NCBI GenBank assembly: GCA_948567375.1
Contig: OX419762.1
Coordinates: 1,679,001 to 1,743,000 of the forward strand
Direction: 5' to 3'
From: Lunularia cruciata
Taxonomy: Eukaryota; Streptophyta; Marchantiopsida; Lunulariales; Lunulariaceae
DNA length: 64,000 nucleotides
Made by a program: the position numbers and the translations under genes. Each line of letters begins with the position of its first letter. The first letter of the stretch is position 1. Below the pieces are notes generated by a model. That model made no database searches. It was not told the DNA's origin and was given only the letters and a program-made list of their open reading frames with translations. Positions 1 through 10,249 of this stretch are shown in pieces.

Positions 1-30
1 TGAGGGAAGAAGAAGGCGGCCATAGTAAAC

Positions 31-62
31 CTCCACTAAAACACATCCGACGTCATCAGTGC
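31..62 (-). CDS. PARP1: PARP1 probable exon 9 (BRCT strand), tentative
   Basis: With the one base carried from exon 8, the frame after a GGGAG acceptor reads [11 protein letters not shown], close to the KGTxCLV strand expected next in BRCT. A possible donor is GTTTAC at 25-30, but the frame also stays open to base 1. The acceptor lacks a good pyrimidine tract, so this exon is a proposal only. Confidence 0.4.
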
Positions 63-3000
63 CTCCCGCAGTGCAGAAGTAACTGAGCAAGTGTCAGTAC
101 CCCTGGTACCGCGTTTCTGCTCGAAAAGTCATGAGTGCCAAGGCAACTGTAATGTATTGCTACAGTGCGCACTTAATGTGCATGATGCAACTTCGATACA
201 ATACTGTGCATCATGCAACTTGTGCGAAGTTAGGATAGTCAATTACCGGCAACGATGCTAGAGTGATAGCTACCTCCAGCTTCTTCAATCTTCTTCTTCC
301 AGGCAGCCTGCAGTACATGTCGCTTGCGATGAGAACAGAACTATTACCTTTACACTGGGAAGTAGCTTCAGTAATCCTTTCTCATCACGTCTCGGACGTA
401 ATGGATGAATAGAAAATTCTGACCGCATGTTGGTGGCAACTTCCTGTACCATCCTCCTACCTTCTCTATAGAACCGAATGAGGTATGTGACAATTTGTAT
501 AGTGAGTGTATGAAGATGGAACCTGTTCGTTGGGATACCCAGTTAAGACTGGACACGACATGACATAGTGAACGAGGTGTAAAAAGTAAATCCTCATAAC
601 CATCATTCACACCTAGTAGTGAGATCGCCTGTCAGTTTGCCTGCAATCGAGGATTACTATAAAGCAAGTATCTTGAATGAGTAGTCAAATTACAATAGAT
701 TCTTATCAACATTCATGTTCTAGCGCAGCTAAATGTAAATTAAAAAGTCGACTAAGTAGTGAAGTATAGACGTATTTTTCATGTTCCACACTTTGACATT
801 ATAGACTGCTTGCGACATGGAGCCAAGTAGGAACATCCGACCAAGATTTGAGATATACTTTCAGCATGTTTCAAGTATGAATCTGTGATGAGCAATCTAA
901 GGTCCAACTCCCAAGTTCGATGCCCTTCAGAAAGAAAGGTGATCCCAAAACTGACCTGAGTATTCTCCAGTCTTCCAGCAAGAGCAATTGAAAGCCCGCC
1001 CAGGGGACCTTTAGCCGCCATCTTTGCTGCTGATTTGTCCTCGTCCTTCTGCACATTAATCTTCACTGGTGCATGGACTACCAAAACTCGTTCTTCCTTC
1101 TTTGCCTTCTGTTTCTTGTACCACTGGCTCCATAGTAAAATGAAAAGATAACTCAGCAGTAGCAAACTTACTAGAAACTTCAATTCGTGTGTTAACGGCC
1201 AAGAAAAACCTACGCATATATTGTAGGAATTTATACGGTTTTCTGATATTAATGAAGAAAGACCAACATATCGTACTAGCAGGTAAGTCTCCTATTTGCC
1301 AGATGTACAATGGGTTGTACTTAATAGGTGTCAGTTCTGGGTATGGTGTAGGGGCTCTAAATGGAAATTCCACTGCCTGCACATTCTCTCATCTATGAAT
1401 AAGCGGTTACCAGATACCAGAAGCACACAAGTGGACGGACATAGTACATATGGACAGCCGGACGGACTGAGTCAAACCTGGTTTAGGTAATCGTTTCCAT
1501 CTGTAAGAGCTGTAGGAATTATCCACTTTCCAGCACTCCGTTTCGGTTGGCGCGTGGTGAACGTGCATTTACTCCAGGCCGTTAAGAAGCCTTTACACTT
1601 ATATTGGCCGTCGCGGTATTCAATTGGACTTGAACACATAGGGCACACACCAGTAGCCCCAAACAACATGCCATCCACACTGAAACAAATACAGCCTTAG
1701 AATGTTGGCATTTCCAGATGTCTTTACTACAAGGAAATATGGATGACTTGCCTACTATTTGGACAGCGTTGCAATCGGACAACTTGTATGAAATTTCAGT
1801 TGAATTCTGATCTACAGGAGCAGGACGACAAGAAACTACTACTAGAAAGGTTATTGTCCTTGAGGAGTACACGTCAGTCGAGAAGATGGACACTAAGCAT
1901 ATGAGGGGACAATTTATCATAAGCAGAATATATCTGGCCCTACTGGATTCAACTTCAAAATTTCTTTTACCACTCAAAAGGATAGTGAAGACCATTGTAA
2001 AGACAGCTCTGCACTGGAGCACAAGGACGGAGAGTAGATTTGCTTACGCGAATGTCTGAAGATGATAAATTCGTATCACTCACCAGCGATCTCTGAGCTC
2101 AAGTTCAGTTCCTGCCACGTCCATCGAGTTTGCATCCAGCATCGTCCGCATCTCGGAAGTGCTTACATTCTTCTTCAAATCATCCTTTAACGCCCAAATG
2201 GCTTTAGCTTGCTTCTCTAATTTCTTATCTAACTCACTTGAATCGTCATCAGATAAAGGCGAAAACACCCTTTTTGTTCTTTCCTCTGAGGATGTTGTAC
2301 TCTTATTATTAACAGCCGCAATTGCTTGTTCGCTTCCTTTCTTCCTCGTTTTAGAATCACTGGTAGTCGGTGCATCATCGTTCTTCTGACGCTTTGATGC
2401 TTCCTTTCCTGACTTTCCCTTTTTTCCATCTGCTGCTTTTGAGGTAGATCCTGATGCTTTCCTGTCTTCTTCAATAGCTCCAACCTTCCTCTTTGACCCT
2501 TTACCTCCTGTGACTGTACCAAACATATCAGGGTTCAGTATTTATAGGGTAGTAGGGAATTATAAGGCGAAAGTTCTGAAAGTTACAGCAAACAAACATC
2601 TTGTATGGAGGACTTTGCAACCCGTAAGCATTAGAAACCAGTTGGAACTTCGCAAGCAGCAGTCACCTACCACGCTGTTGCTCCCGCGAATCAAAATGCC
2701 ACTGAACGCAAAGACCTTTGGGACTACTCCCCAATTTCAAATGTTAAGGTATATGAACTGCGGGTCCGCATAACGCAATCTTACCGTCCGAGACAGCAGA
2801 AAACTACTTTACACCAATAATCCAATCAAAAATCTTAAAGTACCTTCCTTGGAGCTTTTGCCTCTAGATTTGTAAAGATCCTTCACCATATTTCGGTTTT
2901 CTTCCCCAAGAGTGTCCCAACCAGGCATATCTTTTAACTGGTCTTTGAACCATCCCATCTCCAGAAAGCATTTTGCATGTCTCCAGGCAGGAACTTTGCC

Positions 3001-4710
3001 GAATCTGCCGCTGTCCACCATGGTTGATATGCGAACCTGGAAGCAATAAACTCTCTGTTAGTCCCCAAGTTATCTTAAAACGGATGTAATTAATGGCCTA
3101 GTCCGAGATTTGGGGGCATTGAATATTCATATTATCATTGAATATTTAACAAGGATTTTTAAAGGGTTCTCTGACTGAATTAAACTGAAATAAAATCCGG
3201 TTTCTTTACATGGTTCATTTAAAAGTTTAATGTCAGGAGTATCCTATTTTTCTCATGCATGCATCCTATTGATATACATCTTTGTAAATTAGATTCTTCT
3301 GTACAATTGCTCGCAGTCTCTTTCCCAATATGCTAGTGCATGACATGGTACACAAGCAGAGGACACCAGATTATTTTCCTCCAATTGTCTCAAAACTTAC
3401 TTCTCCCTTGGAAATTTTTTCATTGCAGGACTTGCACATCGCTCTGGAGCTTTTCGCATTCTCGCATGCATACTCTCCACTCCCGGCGTCATCGTCTGCG
3501 ACGGTTTCCACATCCCCATCCTCTGTGTCCCCAGCACCACCTCCTCCTTCTACGTACTTCTTCAGTTTCTGGCTATCCTCCCATCGGATATCGTCCACAC
3601 CTTCGATATCGTCTAACCTGTACAGAACACATCATATATAAGCATCAGAAGAAGAAGAAGAAGAAGAAGAAGCGCTTTTCTTTTCTGGTGTAGGACCTTC
3701 ACTACCAGGTAAAAGAAGGATGCAGGGAAGGCATTCTCAACATGGGATACAGCTACTTACGACTTGAGTCTTCCCGGTTTACTTAGGATACATTTCATGT
3801 GATGCCAAATCTGAGAGATAGAAAGTACAAATATTAGTGTTCTCGCATCACTATACCATCTGTTCATGTAAGACTGTCATTGTAGAATGGAAATGCGTCG
3901 AGTATTCTTGATAACATTTTGAGCTTACAACTGCAAATTGAGTGATGGAATGTAGAACGCGTTGTAAACAGCCCAGTTCCATACCCACGTCTGACTGGAC
4001 TGACTCTGACATTTGACAGTAACATGGTGAAGATCATCATAGCTACCAGTTGCATATAGAGGTAAGCATGCGTGTGTCTGTATACAAGGGTTAGTATCAT
4101 GGTGTCTAATACCTACAGAGGAAATTAAGGTGTTAACTACCCAATTTAGGAGTTAGCTATCCGGTATGCTCAGCAAACACTTGCAAACTTTTTTCAGCTC
4201 AAGTTTGTGATAAAGATCGTAGAACATACATTACATTTAACTCTCTCATCCATCTTACGACGTTAGCATCGTTGCTTGCAAACATTATAATTTACTCCAA
4301 AGTGGAATTGGTGTAAATGGTGCACCTCAGGTTCAAAGTGCCAAAAGTGGATACAGCATTTGGTCAAAGAACAAGGTCGATACGTTCTAGAACCAGCACG
4401 GCCTTGTGGGATCTCCGGGGAATGGATCTAGACGTAATGTAGGAGTAAGCTCTGCTACGCTACCACTGTGGGTGATCCACAAGATGTGGCAAATCAAGAA
4501 GCGGAAGCACCAGAAATTCGATCAGCAAACAAATCAAAGCCATCCTTCTCAACCACTCACCGTCATAAAGCCATCAAACTGGAACGATTGCACCACTTTT
4601 GCAATGCGCAGAGTATCCTTCACAATTGGATTGTTACAAGCCTTACAAGTCGCTCTGCCAGATTTTGCATACTCCACTTTCCACCCCTTGGGAGGAGGAG
4701 GTGCGGCCAT
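31..4710 (-). CDS. PARP1: Poly(ADP-ribose) polymerase 1 (PARP1), 5' half, nine exons, runs off the left edge
   Basis: Nuclear DNA-break sensor that makes poly(ADP-ribose) from NAD+. The exons encode, in order, PARP zinc finger 1 (CKAC plus WHHMKC), zinc finger 2 (CKSC plus WRHAKC), a basic Lys/Ser-rich linker with NLS-like KGSKRK, a helical stretch, the PADR1/Zn3 zinc domain (CPMC, then CKGF and WSKC) and the start of a BRCT domain ([25 protein letters not shown]). This is the plant PARP1 domain order. The visible part is about 490 residues of a family usually near 980, so the rest of BRCT, WGR and the catalytic domain lie left of base 1. All introns read as GT-AG with matching phases, and no frame breaks are seen, so it appears functional. 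The start codon at 4,710-4,708 gives [10 protein letters not shown] directly before finger 1; an in-frame ATG at 4,767 would add 19 residues. Confidence 0.95.
247..307 (-). CDS. PARP1: PARP1 exon 8 (BRCT helix 1)
   Basis: A 61-bp exon between CTGCAG and GTAATT. It encodes [20 protein letters not shown], which continues the BRCT domain (the family has an AWKKxIxEAG motif here). It leaves in phase 1. Confidence 0.87.
956..1123 (-). CDS. PARP1: PARP1 exon 7 (PADR1-BRCT linker and first BRCT strand)
   Basis: Starts [14 protein letters not shown], the plant counterpart of the linker after PADR1, and ends [14 protein letters not shown], the first strand and loop of the BRCT fold. It is 56 codons, phase 0 at both ends, with donor CAG|GTCAGT. 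Confidence 0.9.
1478..1679 (-). CDS. PARP1: PARP1 exon 6 (PADR1 / third zinc-binding domain)
   Basis: Encodes [18 protein letters not shown], then [15 protein letters not shown] and GKWIIP. The four cysteines (CPMC, C of CKG, C of SKC) are those of the PADR1 zinc ribbon that relays DNA binding to the catalytic domain. The TG|T codon split matches exon 5, and the exon ends in phase 0 at CAG|GTTTGA. Confidence 0.92.
2084..2513 (-). CDS. PARP1: PARP1 exon 5 (basic linker and helical region before PADR1)
   Basis: Lys/Ser-rich, NLS-like segment (KGSKRK, SKRQK) followed by [19 protein letters not shown] and TELELRDR, which match the plant PARP1 region leading into PADR1. The acceptor is either GGTACAG (2,514) or CACAG (2,508); both keep the frame and differ by two residues. 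The donor is GTGAGT at 2,078-2,083. Confidence 0.88.
2844..3036 (-). CDS. PARP1: PARP1 exon 4 (second half of zinc finger 2)
   Basis: Opens with VRIST and contains [16 protein letters not shown], the His/Cys half of zinc finger 2, then [20 protein letters not shown]. Acceptor GCTTCCAG, donor GTACTT, ending in phase 1. The downstream acceptor keeps the frame. Confidence 0.92.
3401..3617 (-). CDS. PARP1: PARP1 exon 3 (inter-finger linker and start of zinc finger 2)
   Basis: Begins with the [19 protein letters not shown] segment typical of plant PARP1 between the two fingers, followed by a Gly/Asp-rich insert and then [18 protein letters not shown], the first half of zinc finger 2. Acceptor CTGTACAG, donor GTAAGT, ending in phase 0. 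A (GAA)n run lies in the intron just upstream. Confidence 0.93.
3645..3672 (+). repeat. (GAA)n microsatellite in PARP1 intron 2
   Basis: About nine GAA units. On the gene's strand this is a TTC polypyrimidine run that ends about 28 bp before the exon 3 acceptor, so its length could affect splice-site strength. Confidence 0.95.
3761..3810 (-). CDS. PARP1: PARP1 exon 2 (second half of zinc finger 1)
   Basis: A 50-bp micro-exon found by extending the frame between CTCTCAG and GTAAGT. It encodes [17 protein letters not shown], which supplies the His and the last Cys of zinc finger 1 (family pattern W-x-H-x2-C). It enters in phase 0 and leaves in phase 2, matching both neighbours. Confidence 0.9.
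4561..4710 (-). CDS. PARP1: PARP1 exon 1 (first half of zinc finger 1)
   Basis: Codes residues 1-50, including [13 protein letters not shown] (first two zinc-binding cysteines, C22 and C25) and the DNA-contacting VVQSFQFDG loop. It ends in phase 0 at a GTGAGT donor (4,555-4,560). The intron that follows is about 750 bp, the longest in the visible part of the gene. Confidence 0.93.
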
Positions 4711-5600
4711 TGCAACTCCCCACCTACCTACAGAGTCTCTCGTCAACACTGACCCTTCAAGAACCACTACCTGCAGCGGGCAACATAGATCAATCTCCCG
4801 ATAAAATCAACTGTGCAAAGTCCACAAATTCTATCAAATTGCAACACCAAGCATTTGACCCGTGCCTCCTTCAATGCAACAGCAACAGAAATAACCCAAA
4901 CATCGGGGGTAAACCACAACACACCAAGATCAAGCCATTGCCAATTCTCCGCAGCTACTGCTATCGTCCGCAAGACCACTAGCAGCCTAACTCCCGCTTC
5001 GAATAGGGGCAACTCCACTTGATTCCCACGCCGTAACTCATAACAAAGTCCTTTCACGTTCTTAATGCGCAGTAATTTCTCTCCCAGCACTTGATCAGAA
5101 ACCGAGGCAAACAGACGGGGACACTTGTAGCCGTAACCTTCAGCCAACTGAGAAACATAACTCCGTTCCCAGCCCCGCGGGACCAAAAACCGAGGAAACC
5201 CGGTCGTCGATTTGACAGCTTCCATCTCGCTCCAGTTCCATCCAGCTCGCTTGCATCAAATTGGATGGGACTTTCTTCGGACATACAGTACAGTCTTCTC
5301 CTGCGCCGGCGTTTCCCCTTCTCTACCGTAGTTCATTCGCTCTCGTCTCTGTACCTGGAATCTGTGCTTTTCTTTCCTCTTTCATCCTCGCCGTCTTGAG
5401 GTTCCTAGCTGGAACTTCTACATAGTCCGACTTGTGCTCTGATCCTAAAACCCTTCTAGCAGATCATTTACACCGTCGATTTTCGCTCAACTTGACCCTC
5501 GGCTCTCGATCTTGCATGGTGCCCAGTTTACATTACACGTCACCTCTTCCATCAATCGGTAGCAACTGTTTGAACGTCATAAACCCCGCAGGATTCTCCA
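4711..5600 (-). promoter_or_regulatory. Putative PARP1 promoter and 5' leader
   Basis: This stretch is clearly richer in G+C and CpG than the AT-rich DNA to its right, as expected for a promoter kept free of methylation-driven decay. It holds open frames on both strands (for example 4,767-5,225 minus, 152 codons, and 5,054-5,284 minus), none of which resembles a known protein; their overlap in different frames suggests they come from base composition. A CTGCAG upstream of the start codon could be a leader-intron acceptor. I cannot place the transcription start. Confidence 0.45.
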
Positions 5601-5639
5601 TTGTACACTCTTCAACAAAAATTGCAAAGGCGACCACGT

Positions 5640-5815
5640 AGAACACATGAAGCATGGGAAGACTCCATCAAGCCGAGGGAGGGAGTACAAAGGAGAGACA
5701 AAAATAGCAAATGTGAAGAACCCATCAAGCTGTACAAGGGAGAGAAAAAATATTTAATGCGAAACCCTCTCAAACCGTACCAGGGAGAGAAAAATAACAT
5801 CAAAATAGTAAATGT
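5640..5815 (+). repeat. Degenerate short tandem repeat
   Basis: Three diverged units of roughly 55-60 bp share a core like CCATCAAGC-TGTAC-AAGGGAGAGA-AAA (near 5,665, 5,725 and 5,775). A fourth partial CCATCAAGC lies near 5,970. No gene is evident. Confidence 0.5.
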
Positions 5816-8680
5816 GAGATTACTCTGTTTCTTAGATTGCTCATATAGTAGTGAACGGGAAGCACAACAGTCAATGATAGCGCAGAAGGTTTGCTACATC
5901 TGAGGCCTGTAAAGTTATTTCAAATAAATAAAAGGAAGAGTGACTTACATAGCATAACAATATGGATGAGAAGACCCATCAAGCAAATATACCCTTTCCA
6001 ACTATGAGAGGCTTTAGAAGTTATATCTATCAAAGAGGTTTTGAAGTTATATGGAGTGATGGATTTAGTGTTTGACATATTCATATTTATACACTTGAGA
6101 TATGAGTTTAGTATTCATACTTGAGGTATGAATTTAGTATATATTTTTATTTTACTATTTTGTATTTTACCTTAGACATAGTGTATCCATTGTTTTAAAA
6201 AGAACACTAGTTGATACAATGGAGCACTTCTTTTGATTGATGTAGTATGAAGACCAAATCAAGTATAAGTCAAATATCTTAGATGTTGTAAGATAGATTT
6301 TCTCATTCCAATATGATATTATTGGGGCTAAGCACCACTTTACCTCTTTTGTTTATCCTTAAGCGGTTCTATTTTTTTATAGGCTATTGTTATCTTTAGC
6401 GATCACACTTCCTCCCAATTCAAATACTAAAATATACCCTTTCTAAATTCAAGTGAACTAGAGAAAATTCTTCTACTTGAAAAATCATGTTACAGATTTC
6501 GCCATGTAACATTCTGCTTTTGGCAGATTATATCCCCAATAGAAGTGGCATGGTAAATTATACTAGGATCATGATACCGTCAACATACAAACTTTGGATG
6601 TTAATAATATAGTATCTCTTCAAGTGAAAGGATATTACTCCAGCAAAAAGGAACTAGACACCTATCAACCCAGAATTTTAGATCAAATTGTATTTCCAAT
6701 TGGTGGACAAATCATGCAATTTAGCATGTATCTATGTGGGTATATAAATCTTAGTTTAAACATATTTCAATGCAAATTGCTTTCCATGACCACCAAGAGA
6801 ATGAAATGAAATGAAAAATATATTCACTCAAGGGTGTTTAATTAACAGAGCTTCATGTAACACCTTTAAAAAAAACTATGGAATAATCTTTATCATAAGT
6901 TGAATGAGAATTGAAAATTTGGAGTGTCCGCTTGAGGAGGGGATGTTCAATACCTTTGATTCGAAATATTCTTTTTATGGTTGAGTTAGGGATCAAGTGT
7001 GAATCCAGTATTTGTGGATTTGTTCCGAAAGGCGATAGGGCAAGAGGCACCTCTTTGTGGTGGTTATTGGATCTAAGTGTGGAGTTGAATTTGAAGGAGG
7101 TATTTATCTTCTGGTCTGGTAGTATGTAGCATCTCTCTCATGTTTCAATTTTTATCTATTCTCTTTCTATCCTTACTTTGTTTTGTCTTTCATTTCATGT
7201 ATTTGGTTTTCACTTTTATTTATTTGTTCTTAATTGGTAAGTTTATGCCTAATATATTTTGTCCTCTTTTTTAAATATATTTGTCATTGTAGTTTGTGAT
7301 TATAATTGATAAAGAAACTAAACTTTGTTATTGATCTAAGGTCTTGTCTTTTAAAGATTTTATAGGAAGTGAAGACCAAACCTCTTTGTAATCATAGTTG
7401 AGGAAATAGAGGTCAAGGAAATCAGTAAGCAAAATGTAAATAGCTCATAGCTTTGAGGCTGTATATGAATCTAGAAAATTATTCATGGAAATTTAATGAC
7501 TCCAATATTTAACATTTAAAATTTAAAATTCAAACATATGTTATCAATAAATACTCAAATAGTTTTACAATTCATCCCTAATGACGACCTATTCCAATTT
7601 GATGAATTTCCATAAACATTTTAGGGGATCATTTAGTTATGAGAGTCTCGTGAAACTCCATTGAAACTACTATAGTTGAACAACAATGTGAGAACTTGAT
7701 CTGTAAAGTACTCCTTTGAATAATATATTCTCAGGTATACTTTTGGATTAAGCAATAGATTGTCTTAATTAGTGGCTACATTATATGGCTATAGTTATTA
7801 CCCCTAGGCTATCTCTTTACCTCCCAACCCTAACCCGAATCCCTACCACCTTATGTGTTATTAGTTGGAGAATTAGAGCCTATCTAATTACCATGCATGC
7901 TTCATATAAATGCATCCACAAAAATTGTCAAATGTCTTGGACTTGATTACAAAAAACATGCGGGGAAATCCTATAGATACCCAGCCAAATGGGGCCAAGA
8001 TTAATTTTGCTATAGAACAAGATTTAGACCCTATCAATTTAGTAGCCAAAAATCTTCCAAAGGTGATATTTAAATAGAGAGTATGCTTCATTAATTACAC
8101 CATTTTCTGTCTGTCAATATGAGTCTTGCACTTCCTAGGGTTCCAATCTACCACATGTTTTGTCAAGCTTCATTTTCATGGTCCTTTGCATTTACTTATA
8201 AGCTTGTCTTGGTGGGTTGCTTCCAATGATAGCTATGAGCATTGTGCCTGAGCATATCACATACCTTGCAATAATACAATCTTCACAAGAAGATCATGAG
8301 CAATAGCAACATGCTCAAATGCAAATGGTTATGGTCATGTCGACTCATCAGCTTACTTCATCTATAGTTCTTATCAATTTCTTCAAGGATCCAACACAAC
8401 AAACATCATTGCTTTGATTGATTGCATTTGGAGGTCTTCTCTTTACTCTTACTTGTGTTGGATCTTACAAATCAAATTCATCAATTGTTGCTCCATCGGA
8501 TACTCCAATCTCAACAAGATTTTGGAGCCCCATGTAGACTATGTGTTGCTAGGGTGGTTGCCAATTTTTAGAGGCATTGACCAAATTCTTGGCAAGCACT
8601 AAAAGAGGAACATTGATTTGCCAAGATTCAAAGACAAAGTCACCTAAAATCCAAAGATGCCATTTTCTTTCAAAGTCTTT
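5816..8680. other. AT-rich intergenic DNA, no gene seen
   Basis: Both strands are full of stops, with no frame above 80 codons. A short direct repeat (ATACTTGAG-TATGA-TTTAGTAT) occurs twice near 6,085-6,140. I see no LTR, tRNA or recognisable protein fragment. The right end may include non-coding parts of the MULE described next. Confidence 0.6.
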
Positions 8681-8689
8681 CATACCCAA

Positions 8690-9640
8690 TAATTTCTATT
8701 GGTACCAAAGAGCTTGAAGCTTATGCTTGTAAGGGATCCCACAAAATTTCTCAAATTGGATCTATAAGGAGATAGATAATTGGTTTGTTGAAGTTTGTTC
8801 AATTGGTATGCAACCATATGCATTGCTTTGTATGAGATTTGACAATTTACCAAGTCAAACGTTTGGTTATGGAATCTGGTCCCCTTCTTTTGGCATTTGT
8901 GGGATATTTGGATCATGATCTCATGGATATTTGGGCCTTGTGAGCATCTTGCAACTGCTCAAAAATTGTAAGGAGATGGACTGTTGAAACATCAATGTAT
9001 TTCTTGATCCTACTATGGGCTCCTTCTACCCTTGAACAAATGATGTGAGTCAAGTGTTTGTATTTATCAATCCATAGTGGTAAAACATCTCTTTTAGCAA
9101 CATCCACCACTCTCAAACATATTTGATCAAGCCTTTGGTGTTTCCTTATTCAACTCAGACTAAGCTTCATCAAAGGATTCTAGTGATCATTTGGTGTTTA
9201 TGCCTTTCCACCAACCCTCCTATTTGTCCTAAGTGCTCTTGGTGGAGAAACTTCTTGGATGGTTGGCCATTAAGTTCTTATATATGTGTTAGTTGCAAAA
9301 AAGGTTCTGGGTCCTCAAGAGGCTCTTTAATACATTCATGAGTGCATGTTCCCAATCAATCATGATAACTTCCATTTACAATGCACACTCAAATAGTTGC
9401 TTCAACAAATTAGATGTTTCACTTATTGTCCACTTTGGTTTTTATTTCATGAAGCAAAAGAAGCTATTGAAGATTTGGTGTATTGATGGAATGTTAACAT
9501 AATAGAGTAGTGGCATATAGAACTTGTTATTCTTGTATGTTGCATCTATAATAAGAACAACGTGGTGGAGTTGTACAAGTTGAATCTCTCTTTTGAAGAT
9601 GGAAAACAAATGTGTGATTTGCTAGTCATAGTCAAACTAA
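8690..9640 (-). pseudogene. Decayed Mutator-like (MULE/FAR1-type) transposase
   Basis: Frame fragments in order on the minus strand show MULE transposase landmarks: VVLIIDATYKNNKFYMPLL (first catalytic Asp, 9,491-9,564), LFHEIKTKV, VIMIDWEHALMN (second Asp), LFCN-stop-HIYKNLMANH (family pattern LLCxWHIxKN), HLTHIICSRVEGAHSRIKKY (8,913-9,116 frame) and FDLVNCQISYKAMHMVAYQL near the C-terminus. Several stops and frameshifts separate them, so it cannot be active. I could not identify terminal inverted repeats or a zinc-finger N-terminus. It lies just outside the 3' LTR of the large chromovirus. Confidence 0.85.
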
Positions 9641-9957
9641 ACAAGTGGGATTTTGGAGGCAATGAGATTGTTGTATAATGCTAGAATAGGTGTTTGGCAA
9701 CCCAATTTTTCCTCTTTTTGCTTAGCTCAAATGCTCACAATGTCCTTTGCAATGGCAAGAAGACCTAGATTGGTACAATGAAGGGTAGCATTAATATGGC
9801 ATGATAGGACCATTTCTCCAAATGAGGTGATCATCTCAGCCTAACCCACTTGGATGCTCCTAGCATGTGCTTAAAAATGGGCTAAAATTTCACCCAATGG
9901 ACTTCTCTTATGTGAGTGGCACACTTTGGTGTGTTTATGTATCAATGCAAATCCTTT
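9641..9957. other. AT-rich spacer, possibly the MULE N-terminal part
   Basis: Short minus-strand frames with stops continue upstream of the MULE fossil, but none has a motif I can name. Confidence 0.35.
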
Positions 9958-10170
9958 TGTTACACTCCAATGAGGCCTAATTCATTTGTTTAGGCCTCTA
10001 AAATTGGCTCTAAAGTTTTCAAGGTGTTTTTGGCTCTTGATCTATTAGTTGAAGTACTCTTTTGGTAATACCTCTATTTGATCTACTTAGTCCATCATAT
10101 GTAACATTTTTCCAGATATTACCAAGCCAATTTCCACCTCTAGATAATATGTTTAGCTATTGGTATTACA
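9958..10170 (-). repeat. 3' LTR of the large chromovirus, internally deleted
   Basis: It keeps both ends, TGTTACACTCCAA at the left and GCTATTGGTATTACA at the right. The left end jumps straight into the GAGGCCTAATTCAT segment that lies several hundred bases in from that end in other copies. The right end abuts a purine-rich tract on the minus strand. Confidence 0.75.
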
Positions 10171-10190
10171 AACCTTACCCTTTTATGACA
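10171..10190 (-). promoter_or_regulatory. Polypurine tract (minus strand)
   Basis: On the minus strand AAAAGGGTAAGG precedes the LTR start TGTAATACC within two bases. This is where the plus-strand primer of a Ty3/gypsy element should be. Confidence 0.7.
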
Positions 10191-10249
10191 TAATGTTCTC
10201 ATTGCAAAGTTGTTGCTCAAAAGATTGCACTAACAATAATTCATGGGTC

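Noticed and set aside
368-610. 80-codon minus-strand ORF in the left edge
   Set aside because: It lies in PARP1 intron 7; the true exon 8 is at 247-307 and the ORF has no PARP similarity.
3330-3693. Plus-strand ORFs of 103 and 117 codons
   Set aside because: Shadows of PARP1 exon 3 and the GAA repeat.
4767-5284. Overlapping minus-strand ORFs of 152 and 76 codons upstream of PARP1
   Set aside because: They overlap in different frames, match nothing I know, and lie in a GC-rich promoter-like region where long chance frames are expected. Kept only as a remark under the leader region.
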